64,000 nt of DNA from Halomonas alkalisoli. Its GTDB lineage: Bacteria > Pseudomonadota > Gammaproteobacteria > Pseudomonadales > Halomonadaceae. The position numbers were made by a program, and so were the translations under genes. This document shows positions 41,067-51,057 of this stretch, in pieces. Location of the stretch: the NCBI RefSeq assembly GCF_021412585.1, contig NZ_JAKCMI010000007.1, forward strand, positions 1 through 64,000. Reading direction: 5' to 3'. Below the pieces are notes generated by a model. The model had not been told where the DNA came from, searched no databases, and was given only the letters and a program-made list of their open reading frames with translations. Every line of letters begins with the position of its first letter. The stretch's first letter is position 1.

Positions 41067-42464
41067 TCACGCCGGATCGGCCGGCGGGATGTTGTGGTTG
41101 TGGCGGAACAGGTTGTGGGGGTCGTACCGCGCCTTGATGCGGGCCAGGCGGGAGTAGTTCTCGCCATAGGTGGCACGGACCCGGTCGTGGCCCTCGTCCA
41201 TCATGAAGTTCACGTAGGCGCCGCCGGCCGAGCTCGGGTGCAGTGCCTCCCAGTAGCGCACCGCCCAGTCGCGGATGCGGTCGGCATTGGCCGGGTCGGG
41301 ATCGACGCCCACCATCACCGCGTTCCAGGTGGCGTTCCGGAAGCGGAAGGCGGTCTCGTCGCTACCCACCCGGTGCGCGGCCCCGTCGATGGGGTAGAGG
41401 TGCATGGTGGAGAGCGGAGTGGGCACCTCGGCGAAGCGCTCATGGACGGCGATCGCCTCGTCGGTGATCTCGGTGAAGAAGTCGCCTCGCCAGTAGGAGT
41501 GCAGCCCCGGCGGATAGAGCGGATCGAAGACCGACTGCAGGGCCGGGAAGGGCACCTCGTGGATGCCGTCCAGCAGTGGCTTGCCGAAGGCCCGTACCGG
41601 GGCCAGGGTGCCCTCGGCCGCCTCGGGGTCGCCGCCGTAGACCCAGACGATGCCGCAGATGTGTCGGCCGTGCAGGCCCTCCGGGAAGGGCGGCGCCGGC
41701 GGGACGGTACCGACCATGAAGAAGCCGTTGAGCGTCTCCGGTGCCGCGGGCATGAACTCCCGGAACCAGCGCAGCACCTCGCCGGTGTCGGCCAGGTCGT
41801 AGAGGACCGGGCCCGCCATGACGTTGCGCACCGGATGGCAGCGAAAACGGAAGGCGGTGACCACCCCGAAGTTGCCGCCGCCGCCGCGCAGGGCCCAGTA
41901 GAGGTCCGGGTGCGACTCGGCGCTGGCGGTGACGAAGCTGCCGTCGGCCAACACCACGTCCGCGGCCAGCAGGTTGTCGATGGTCAGGCCGTACTGGCGG
42001 GTGAGGTATCCGCTGCCGCCACCCAGGCTGAGGCCGCCGACGCCGCTGGTGGAGATGATGCCGAAGGGGGTGGCGAGCCCGAAGGGGTGGGTCGCGTGAT
42101 CGACGTCGCCCAGGGTGCAGCCGCCCTCCACCAGGACGCTGCCCTCGGTGGGCTCGACCCGCACGCCGCGCATGGCCGAGAGATCGATCACCAGGCCGCC
42201 GTCGCAGATGGCCTGGCCGCTGGCGCTGTGGCCGCCGCCGCGCACGGCGAGCGGCAGGCCGTGCTCGCTCGCCGTGCGCACCGCCGCCATCACGTCGGCG
42301 ACGTCGACACAGCGGGCGATGGCGCCGGGCTGGCGGTCGATCATGCCGTTCCACACGGCGCGTGCCGCGTCGTAGCCCTCCTGCCCGGGGCGCAGCAGCC
42401 TGCCGCGCATCGCGCCCTGCAGGGCCTCGAGGGCGGCCTGGGGCGGTTCAAGGTGGTTGTCCAT
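41067..42464 (-). CDS. FAD-binding oxidoreductase, berberine-bridge-enzyme type (paralogue 1)
   Basis: 465 aa from ATG 42464 (MDNHLEPPQAAL) preceded by aggagg. PCMH-type FAD domain: LPLAVRGGGHSASGQAICDG, where the His is the usual covalent flavin attachment site, then GGLSLGGGSGYLTRQYGLTI, LADGSFVTASAESHPDLYWA and LRGGGGNFGVVTAFRFR. The C-terminus has the berberine-bridge closing motif KARYDPHNLFRHNHNIPP. The second (cysteinyl) flavin link is not visible. Such flavoenzymes oxidise sugars, alcohols or alkaloid-like compounds with O2. Closely similar to the neighbour at 42606, indicating a tandem duplication. Confidence 0.88.
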   Translation of the reverse strand: MDNHLEPPQAALEALQGAMRGRLLRPGQEGYDAARAVWNGMIDRQPGAIARCVDVADVMAAVRTASEHGLPLAVRGGGHSASGQAICDGGLVIDLSAMRGVRVEPTEGSVLVEGGCTLGDVDHATHPFGLATPFGIISTSGVGGLSLGGGSGYLTRQYGLTIDNLLAADVVLADGSFVTASAESHPDLYWALRGGGGNFGVVTAFRFRCHPVRNVMAGPVLYDLADTGEVLRWFREFMPAAPETLNGFFMVGTVPPAPPFPEGLHGRHICGIVWVYGGDPEAAEGTLAPVRAFGKPLLDGIHEVPFPALQSVFDPLYPPGLHSYWRGDFFTEITDEAIAVHERFAEVPTPLSTMHLYPIDGAAHRVGSDETAFRFRNATWNAVMVGVDPDPANADRIRDWAVRYWEALHPSSAGGAYVNFMMDEGHDRVRATYGENYSRLARIKARYDPHNLFRHNHNIPPADPA

Positions 42465-42605
42465 GGGAGTGCCTCCTGATCTCGGTGTGTGACACCCCGA
42501 GCATGGACCGCCCGGCGTTTGCCAGGCGTTCGGCAAGCGTTCGCGAAGGAGAGACGCCAGCGGCGGCGGGCGCCGGGCGGTGCCCGGGAGCCCCGCCGGA
42601 CGCCC

Positions 42606-44003
42606 TCATGCTGGTGTGATGTTCGAGTTGAAGCGAAACAGGTTCTGCGGATCGCAGGATGCTTTTAGTGCCTGCAACCTTGCGTACTTCTGTCCGAAGG
42701 TGGCCCTGGTCTCCTCATCCTGGTTCTCGAGGAAGCCCGGGTAGTTGAGGTAGAGGCCGTCGCCGTACCCGAAACGTGCGAAGTCGTCCACCGCGTTGCG
42801 GGACCAGGCAATGTTGCTTTCGTCATCGGCCCGATCGCTCCAGATCGACTCGGCCGCGAGCATGTACTCGGCGCCACGGCCGCCGTAGGCCGTGGCGTTC
42901 TCGTCGACCCGTCGAATCGCGCCGCCCAGATGCCAGATCACCAGCGCCGTCAGCGGTGAGGGGCGACGCTCGGCGTAGTCGACGAGCATGTCGATGCCGG
43001 CGTCGCCGAGTGCGGCCGCTGTCAGCGGGCGGCCCTTCCAGTAGTAAAGCCCGCCGGCCGGGAAGTTCGCATCCAGCAGCGATTGAATGTCCACCCAGCG
43101 CATCGTGCCGCTCAGGTCGAAAAGCGGCGCCGCAACCTGGCGGAGGGGGGCCATCGCTGCCTCGCCTGCCTCGGGGGCTCCAAGGGACACCCCGAGGAAG
43201 GCGATGGCGGGCTTGCCGCGGGCGTCGGGGACGGGGAAGGCCGGGTCGTCCGGCACCGTGATCGAGGTGACGAGCGTAGAGACCTCATCGGGGGCGTGCT
43301 GCGTGAAGTCGCGGTACGCCTCGTAACACTTCCGGCGGTCGTCGGCCGGATAGCCCACGAAGGTGAAGGCGACCTCGGGACCCACCGGATGGAGCCTGAA
43401 CTCGAAGGTGGTCACCACGCCGAAGTTGCCGCCACCGCCGCGCAAGCCCCAGAGCAGCTCCGGATTATGGGTCTCGCTGGTGTAGACCACCTCGCCGTTG
43501 CCGGTGACGACCTCGGCACCGATCAGGTTGTCGCAGGTGAGGCCGTGCTTGCGTCGCAGCCAGCCGAGCCCGCCGCTGAGGCAGAGCCCCGCGATACCGG
43601 TCTTCGATACCAGGCCGGTCGGGGTGGCCAGTCCATGGACCTGGGTCTCCCGATCGACATCCTGCAGCAGGGCCCCGCCCTGGACGCGGGCAACGCGCGC
43701 GTTCGCGTCCACGATGACCGTGCGCATGAGCGACAGGTCGATCATCAGGCTATTGTCCCCGACCGCCGTGCCAGCGACGTTGTGGCCGCCACCGCGGACC
43801 GAGATCGGCAGGTCCTGCTTGCGGGCGAAGGCCACCGCCGCGACCACGTCCGCCGTTCCGCGACAGCGCGCGATAAGCGCCGGCCGGCGATCGATCATGC
43901 CGTTCCAGACCTGGCGTACCTCATCGAAGGCCGGGTCATCGGGACCCAGGAGGTTGCCTCCAAGGGTCATTTTCAGGGCTTCGGTGCTTGCATCAGTGAT
44001 CAT
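42606..44003 (-). CDS. FAD-binding oxidoreductase, berberine-bridge-enzyme type (paralogue 2)
   Basis: 465 aa from ATG 44003 (MITDASTEALK) with gggggaga at good distance. Motifs: LPISVRGGGHNVAGTAVGDN (His for covalent FAD), GGLGWLRRKHGLTCDNLIGA, LLWGLRGGGGNFGVVTTFEF and C-terminal LKASCDPQNLFRFNSNITPA. Same length and domain order as the previous gene, 141 bp apart on the same strand. It is divergent from a GlxA-type AraC regulator; a TCGG-n6-CCGA palindrome in the shared promoter region (44045-44075) suggests direct control. Substrate unknown. Confidence 0.88.
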   Translation of the reverse strand: MITDASTEALKMTLGGNLLGPDDPAFDEVRQVWNGMIDRRPALIARCRGTADVVAAVAFARKQDLPISVRGGGHNVAGTAVGDNSLMIDLSLMRTVIVDANARVARVQGGALLQDVDRETQVHGLATPTGLVSKTGIAGLCLSGGLGWLRRKHGLTCDNLIGAEVVTGNGEVVYTSETHNPELLWGLRGGGGNFGVVTTFEFRLHPVGPEVAFTFVGYPADDRRKCYEAYRDFTQHAPDEVSTLVTSITVPDDPAFPVPDARGKPAIAFLGVSLGAPEAGEAAMAPLRQVAAPLFDLSGTMRWVDIQSLLDANFPAGGLYYWKGRPLTAAALGDAGIDMLVDYAERRPSPLTALVIWHLGGAIRRVDENATAYGGRGAEYMLAAESIWSDRADDESNIAWSRNAVDDFARFGYGDGLYLNYPGFLENQDEETRATFGQKYARLQALKASCDPQNLFRFNSNITPA

Positions 44004-44044
44004 CGTTCTCTCCCCCATGATGTCGCAATCCGTCTTTCTCGTGT

Positions 44045-44075
44045 CGATCGGTCGAATCCGACAGACTGCTGGCAG
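44045..44075. promoter_or_regulatory. shared operator-like motif, copy 1 (TCGG-n6-CCGA)
   Basis: cgatcggtcgaatccgacag followed by actgctggcag lies between the divergent oxidoreductase and AraC genes. Nearly the same 31 bases occur at 48508-48539 upstream of the SARP regulator gene. Both contain tcgg-n6-ccga dyads. Confidence 0.55.
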
Positions 44076-44152
44076 TTTGCTCGCGAGCGGGCTTGCGGCG
44101 CAGAGCGGGGGGCGCCAAATTTAGGTTAGATTCCCGTCAAGCAGGGGGAGCC

Positions 44153-45172
44153 ATGCATGATGTGACGGTCGTTCTGGTCGAGGGGGGAATGCCGTCCACG
44201 GCGGTCGCGCCATTGGAGATCTTCGGGACGGCGGGCGTGCTGTGGAATTTCATGTGCGAGCGGCGCGCCGAGCCGCGGTTTCGGGTGCGCACGGTGTCCA
44301 AGGATGGCCGGCCCGTGCGTACGGGCGTCTCCCTGCTCCTGCAGCCGGATTGCGGAATCGAGGCGATCGAGTCCACGGATCTGATCCTGGTCGCTGCGGT
44401 GGGTGCCGACCTGGAGGCGGCTTTTCCCCTTCATGCCGCCCTCTATCCATGGCTGCGGGAGTGGCATGAGCGCGGTGCCACCATCGCCGGTGTCTGTGCC
44501 GGCGTGGCGTTGCTGGCGGAGGCCGGGATACTCGATGACCGGCCGGCCACCACCCACTGGGCGGTCGTCGATGCCTGTCGCCGGCGCTATCCCCGTGTCC
44601 ACTGGCAGCCCGAGCGCGTCATCACCGAGTCCGGCAATGTACTCTGCAGCGGCGGCGTCTACGCGGCGGTGGACCTGAGTCTGTACCTGATCGAGAAGCT
44701 CTGCGGTCACAAGCTGGCCATGGAGACGGCACGGGCGCTGGTGCTGGAGACTCCGCGTACCTGGCAGATCGGCTACGGGGCCGAGCCACCGGAGTATGCC
44801 CACGAGGACCAGCGCATCCAGAAAGCGCAGGAGTGGCTGTTCCGTCATTTCACCGATATCGCCTCGATGGAGCAGTTGGCCCGGAATGTCGGCATGAGCG
44901 AGCGTACCTTCGAGAGGCGATTCAAGCGCGCGACCGGCGAGACCCCCAGGCATTATCTGCACCGGGTGCGCGTCAATGCGGCGCGGCACCTGCTGGAGAA
45001 TGAGCAGCAATCGGTACAGGAGGTGAGCAGTGCGGTGGGATATGACGACGTGAGTCACTTCCGTCGCCTGTTCAAGCGTCACACGGGCATGACCCCGCAG
45101 GCATATCGGGAGAACTTCGGCGCCTTCGTCTCCGGCAACGTCGCCCGGGTCGGGCGTACGCCGCATCACTAG
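44153..45172 (+). CDS. GlxA-type AraC-family regulator with DJ-1/PfpI domain
   Basis: 339 aa from ATG 44153 (MHDVTVVLVEGGMP) with gggggag upstream; upstream in-frame ATG 44093 is less likely. The N-terminal ~190 residues form a DJ-1/PfpI-like domain (TVVLVEGGMPSTAVAPLEIF, STDLILVAAVGADLE, GATIAGVCAGVALLAEAGIL with the nucleophile-elbow Cys retained). The C-terminal AraC DNA-binding domain is complete: two HTHs in MEQLARNVGMSERTFERRFK and QEVSSAVGYDDVSHFRRLFK, ending with HTGMTPQAYRENF. Divergent from the FAD oxidoreductase pair, the probable target. The AraC fragment at 14257 resembles its C-terminus. Confidence 0.9.
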   Translation: MHDVTVVLVEGGMPSTAVAPLEIFGTAGVLWNFMCERRAEPRFRVRTVSKDGRPVRTGVSLLLQPDCGIEAIESTDLILVAAVGADLEAAFPLHAALYPWLREWHERGATIAGVCAGVALLAEAGILDDRPATTHWAVVDACRRRYPRVHWQPERVITESGNVLCSGGVYAAVDLSLYLIEKLCGHKLAMETARALVLETPRTWQIGYGAEPPEYAHEDQRIQKAQEWLFRHFTDIASMEQLARNVGMSERTFERRFKRATGETPRHYLHRVRVNAARHLLENEQQSVQEVSSAVGYDDVSHFRRLFKRHTGMTPQAYRENFGAFVSGNVARVGRTPHH

Positions 45173-45274
45173 CGAGGACCCCGGGGCGTTGCAGGTGTAG
45201 GCGACGCCCTGGGCCACCAGGGGCGTGGCGCCCTCGGCCAGGGCGTCTGGATCGGCCATGATCCGGCGGAGGGC

Positions 45275-48409
<3,135 letters not shown>

Positions 48410-48507
48410 GACGCGCCCCCGTCGCCGATGTACCGGTCCCGGCGGGCTCGCCGGGCCGGATGAGGTGCCCTCGACCAGCAGTATAGTGGCCAGCAAATCT
48501 CTCGCGA

Positions 48508-48539
48508 CGATCGGTCAACTCCGACAGGCTCCTGGGCAG
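48508..48539. promoter_or_regulatory. shared operator-like motif, copy 2
   Basis: cgatcggtcaactccgacag followed by gctcctgggcag matches 44045-44075 in the same orientation, with tcgg-n6-ccga symmetry. It lies about 100 bp upstream of the SARP regulator start on the minus strand. Confidence 0.55.
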
Positions 48540-48549
48540 ATACCAGCAC

Positions 48550-49842
48550 TCAGCTCGGCAGGGTAACTCTTCTGGTGCTTCTAGCCAGCCAGCCTGCCAT
48601 GTGGTGGCTGAGTTCGCGGGCATCGTCGTCGGCGCCGTGGATGGCGCCCGACTTGCGTCGACGCATGAAGGGCAGGCCCATGGCGTAGAGGCCTGGCGCC
48701 ACCACGCCACCGTCGTGCCGCAGGCGCCCGCGGGCGTCGAATACCGGCATGTCGAGCCAGCTGAAGTCGGGTCGAAACCCGGTGGCCCACAGCACCGTGC
48801 GGATCTCGCCGCCGGCCAGGTCGAGCCCGAGGCAGGGCCGCTGCGGTACCCGCGTGGAAGGCAGGTGCTCCGGGGCGGGCAGGGCATCGTGCCAGCCGTG
48901 GGCAAGGGCCCAGGCATTCAGGTTGTCCAGCAGCCGGGCGAGCTTGAGGTCTGCCGCCGCGGCGTGCATGGCAAGCGAACCCGAGAACTGCAGCCGGGTG
49001 CCGGCGATGCCTGCCAGGCGCCCCACCAGGCGTACGCCGCGCTGGCTCAGGGCGTTGAGGTCCAGGTCGCGGGGTTCGGCGCTGCCCAGCAGTTGCGGAG
49101 AGGGCTGGCGTCGGGCGCGGGCCAGGTCCTCCACTTCGTCGAAGCGCTGGTCGAGCATCCCGGCGTGCTCCAGCCACCACTGGATGTCGCGGCCACGGTA
49201 GCGCCGGGGCAGGCGCAGGTGCTGCCCCACGGCAAGCGTCACGGCACGGCCGCTGCGCTGGAGCTCGTCGGCCAGCTGCACGCCGGTGGCCGAGGCGCCC
49301 ACCACCAGCACGCCGCCCGGCGGCAACTGCTCCGGGCGACGATACCCATGGGGCGTCAGGCTTTCCACCCAGGGTGGCAGCGCCGCGGCCATGGCGGGCA
49401 CGACGGGAAGCTGGCAGGCGCCGGTGGCGATCACCACCGTCCGGCAGCGCCAGTCGCCCCGGTTCGTCACCACCCGGTAGCCGCCCTCCGCCGGCCGTAC
49501 GCAGATCACCTCGTTGCCGGTATGCACCGGGGCCGCAAGGCCCCGGGCATAGCCATCGAGCAAGGCGATCAGCTCCGTCATGCTCATGAAGCCTTCCGGC
49601 TCCGGTCCGCCGTAGGCCTGCCCGGGCAGCCGACACTGCCAGTTGGGGGTGAGCAGGCGAAGCGAGTCCCAGCGTTCGCTGCGCCAGGCGTTGGCCACCT
49701 CGCCGCGCTCCAGGATCACGTGGTCGATGCCGCGCCGCGCCAGGTGGTGGCTCATGGCGAGCCCGGCGTGTCCCGCGCCGATGACCACGGTGGTCACGGC
49801 GCGGGCCTGGCGGTGCAGCGGGCGTGAGTGCCCCGCGGTCAT
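48550..49842 (-). CDS. flavin-containing monooxygenase-like NAD(P)/FAD protein
   Basis: 430 aa from ATG 49842, which overlaps the osmC stop (ATGA). The FAD-binding motif TTVVIGAGHAGLAMSHHLAR is followed by WDSLRLLTPNWQCRLPGQAY, as in FMO-like and CzcO-type proteins, then ATGACQLPVVPAMAAALPPW, the NAD(P)-binding GVLVVGASATGVQLADELQR and IRTVLWATGFRPDFSWLD. These enzymes hydroxylate soft nucleophiles or ketones with NADPH and O2, but several CzcO-like members have no known substrate. It is encoded downstream of osmC in what looks like a redox operon ending here; a convergent neighbour is lacking. Confidence 0.85.
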   Translation of the reverse strand: MTAGHSRPLHRQARAVTTVVIGAGHAGLAMSHHLARRGIDHVILERGEVANAWRSERWDSLRLLTPNWQCRLPGQAYGGPEPEGFMSMTELIALLDGYARGLAAPVHTGNEVICVRPAEGGYRVVTNRGDWRCRTVVIATGACQLPVVPAMAAALPPWVESLTPHGYRRPEQLPPGGVLVVGASATGVQLADELQRSGRAVTLAVGQHLRLPRRYRGRDIQWWLEHAGMLDQRFDEVEDLARARRQPSPQLLGSAEPRDLDLNALSQRGVRLVGRLAGIAGTRLQFSGSLAMHAAAADLKLARLLDNLNAWALAHGWHDALPAPEHLPSTRVPQRPCLGLDLAGGEIRTVLWATGFRPDFSWLDMPVFDARGRLRHDGGVVAPGLYAMGLPFMRRRKSGAIHGADDDARELSHHMAGWLARSTRRVTLPS

Positions 49843-50399
49843 TTCACCTTGACCTGCACGTGAGTGGGGTTGGTGAGCAGGTCGTAGACCGCCGAGCGCT
49901 TCTGGGACTGGGCCACCAGCGCCTCGATGTCGGCGCGGCTGGCGTCGGCATCGATCTCGAAGGCCACCCGGATGTCGTCGAAGCCGTTGCGGACTTCGGG
50001 GTCCATGCCGAGGATGCCCTGGATATCCATGTCGCCTTCCACCGTGGCCTTGACCGAACGCAGCTGGATGCCGCGATGCTGGGCCACGGCGGCGACACCG
50101 GCGGTGAGACAGGCGGCCAGTCCCACCAGCACGTATTCCACCGGGGTGGGACCATGGTCCTCGGCGGCGAACACCTCGGGGTGGTCCGCATTGTAGGTGA
50201 AGCGGGAGCGGTGCCGCTGTGCTTCGCCGAGGCCATGGAAATCCTCGACGGCAATACGGGTATGGGTGCCGCGGACCCACTCGCTGTGGGCACGCCAGGT
50301 AAAGCGGGCGGCCTGGGGGGCCTGGGACAGCGCTTCGCGGGCGCCCAGCAGGGCTGCGACGTTGACGCCATTGTCGATCTGTTGGGTGGCGGTGTGCAT
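49839..50399 (-). CDS. OsmC-family protein
   Basis: 186 aa. OsmC fold landmarks: WRAHSEWVRGTHTRIAVEDF, DHGPTPVEYVLVGLAACLTA (first conserved Cys) and SQKRSAVYDLLTNPTHVQVK. The second Cys of the peroxidase pair of true OsmC/Ohr proteins is replaced by Ser in KRSAVYD, so two-Cys peroxidase chemistry is unlikely; this is common in one OsmC branch of unknown role. ATGA overlap with the flavin monooxygenase gene that follows suggests joint function. An upstream palindrome gttgacc-n6-ggtcaac at 50434 may control the pair. Confidence 0.85.
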   Translation of the reverse strand: MHTATQQIDNGVNVAALLGAREALSQAPQAARFTWRAHSEWVRGTHTRIAVEDFHGLGEAQRHRSRFTYNADHPEVFAAEDHGPTPVEYVLVGLAACLTAGVAAVAQHRGIQLRSVKATVEGDMDIQGILGMDPEVRNGFDDIRVAFEIDADASRADIEALVAQSQKRSAVYDLLTNPTHVQVKVK

Positions 50400-50433
50400 G
50401 TGACTCTCCTCGTGTTGTTGTGTCTCGTCATGG

Positions 50434-50453
50434 GTTGACCACCAGCGGTCAAC
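50434..50453. promoter_or_regulatory. palindrome upstream of osmC
   Basis: gttgacc at 50434-50440 and ggtcaac at 50447-50453 are exact inverted repeats with a 6-base spacer, 35 bp upstream of the osmC start. Likely a binding site for a dimeric regulator. Confidence 0.5.
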
Positions 50454-50505
50454 TGCGAGATTGGGTGGGCGCTGTGTGAGCCAGCGTGGGAGAGGGCGTG
50501 GTTTT

Positions 50506-51057
50506 TCAGGGTTGCGGCGTGGAATCCGCCGCTGGTGTGACGCGCTGGAAGGCCCAGGTGCGCGTCACCGGCATGCCGGCCTGACGCTGGGCCAGGCGTA
50601 CCGATTCGGCATCCGGGGCGTGGTAGAGGCAGCACATGCGCTGCCGGTCGAGGGAGAAGAAAGTGCGCAGGAAGCGCACCTGATGATTGTGCAGGCACGC
50701 TGCCCCGGCATCTTCCAGGGCCTGGATCGCCTCGAGGGTCACCGGGGCGGCGAAGTGGCGCTCCACCATGACGCTGGCGTTGGCCAGGTCCGCGGCTTTC
50801 AGGCCGGGGGCATCGTATACCCGGCCGCCCCACAGCGAGCTGTCGTCGGCCCCGGCCTGGCGCAGGCCGATGCGTGCCGATTCCGTGTCGGGCGCCACGA
50901 AATGGCAGACCAGACGGCGTCCGTCCCGTGCCAGGAGGCTCTCCTGCCAGTGGATTCGATGCAGGTCGAAACAGGGCTGGGCGGCAAGTGTCAGTGAACG
51001 CACCAGCTGCGACCCAAGCGGTCGATCGAAGTCGCGCTCCAGGAAGACGTCGATCAT
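50506..51057 (-). CDS. DUF4242-domain protein, two tandem domains
   Basis: 183 aa from ATG 51057, overlapping the preceding regulator stop (ATGA). Two copies of a short alpha/beta domain are visible: the first from IDVFLERDFDRPLGSQLVRS to CHFVAPDTESARIGLRQAGA, the second from SVMVERHFAAPVTLEAIQAL to CCLYHAPDAESVRLAQRQAG. The FxAPDxESxRxxxRQAG stretch in both marks DUF4242, a family that includes a nickel-binding Streptomyces protein; no enzymatic role is established. Translational coupling to a SARP-like regulator suggests a sensor or auxiliary role for that regulator, by inference. Confidence 0.78.
   Translation of the reverse strand: MIDVFLERDFDRPLGSQLVRSLTLAAQPCFDLHRIHWQESLLARDGRRLVCHFVAPDTESARIGLRQAGADDSSLWGGRVYDAPGLKAADLANASVMVERHFAAPVTLEAIQALEDAGAACLHNHQVRFLRTFFSLDRQRMCCLYHAPDAESVRLAQRQAGMPVTRTWAFQRVTPAADSTPQP

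Noticed and set aside
40485-42479. A 664-codon plus-strand frame opposite the cupin and FAD oxidoreductase genes
   Set aside because: Shadow of two well-supported minus-strand genes; the translation is a low-complexity Gly/Ala/Val/His mix without motifs.
44093-44152. Upstream ATG 44093 as start of the GlxA-type regulator
   Set aside because: The DJ-1-like domain starts at ATG 44153, which has a gggggag ribosome-binding site; the extension is Arg/Gly-rich and unlike the family.
49843-50280. Long upstream extension of the flavin monooxygenase frame to 50280
   Set aside because: It overlaps osmC on the same strand in another frame; the FAD motif begins 17 codons after ATG 49842, which is coupled to the osmC stop.
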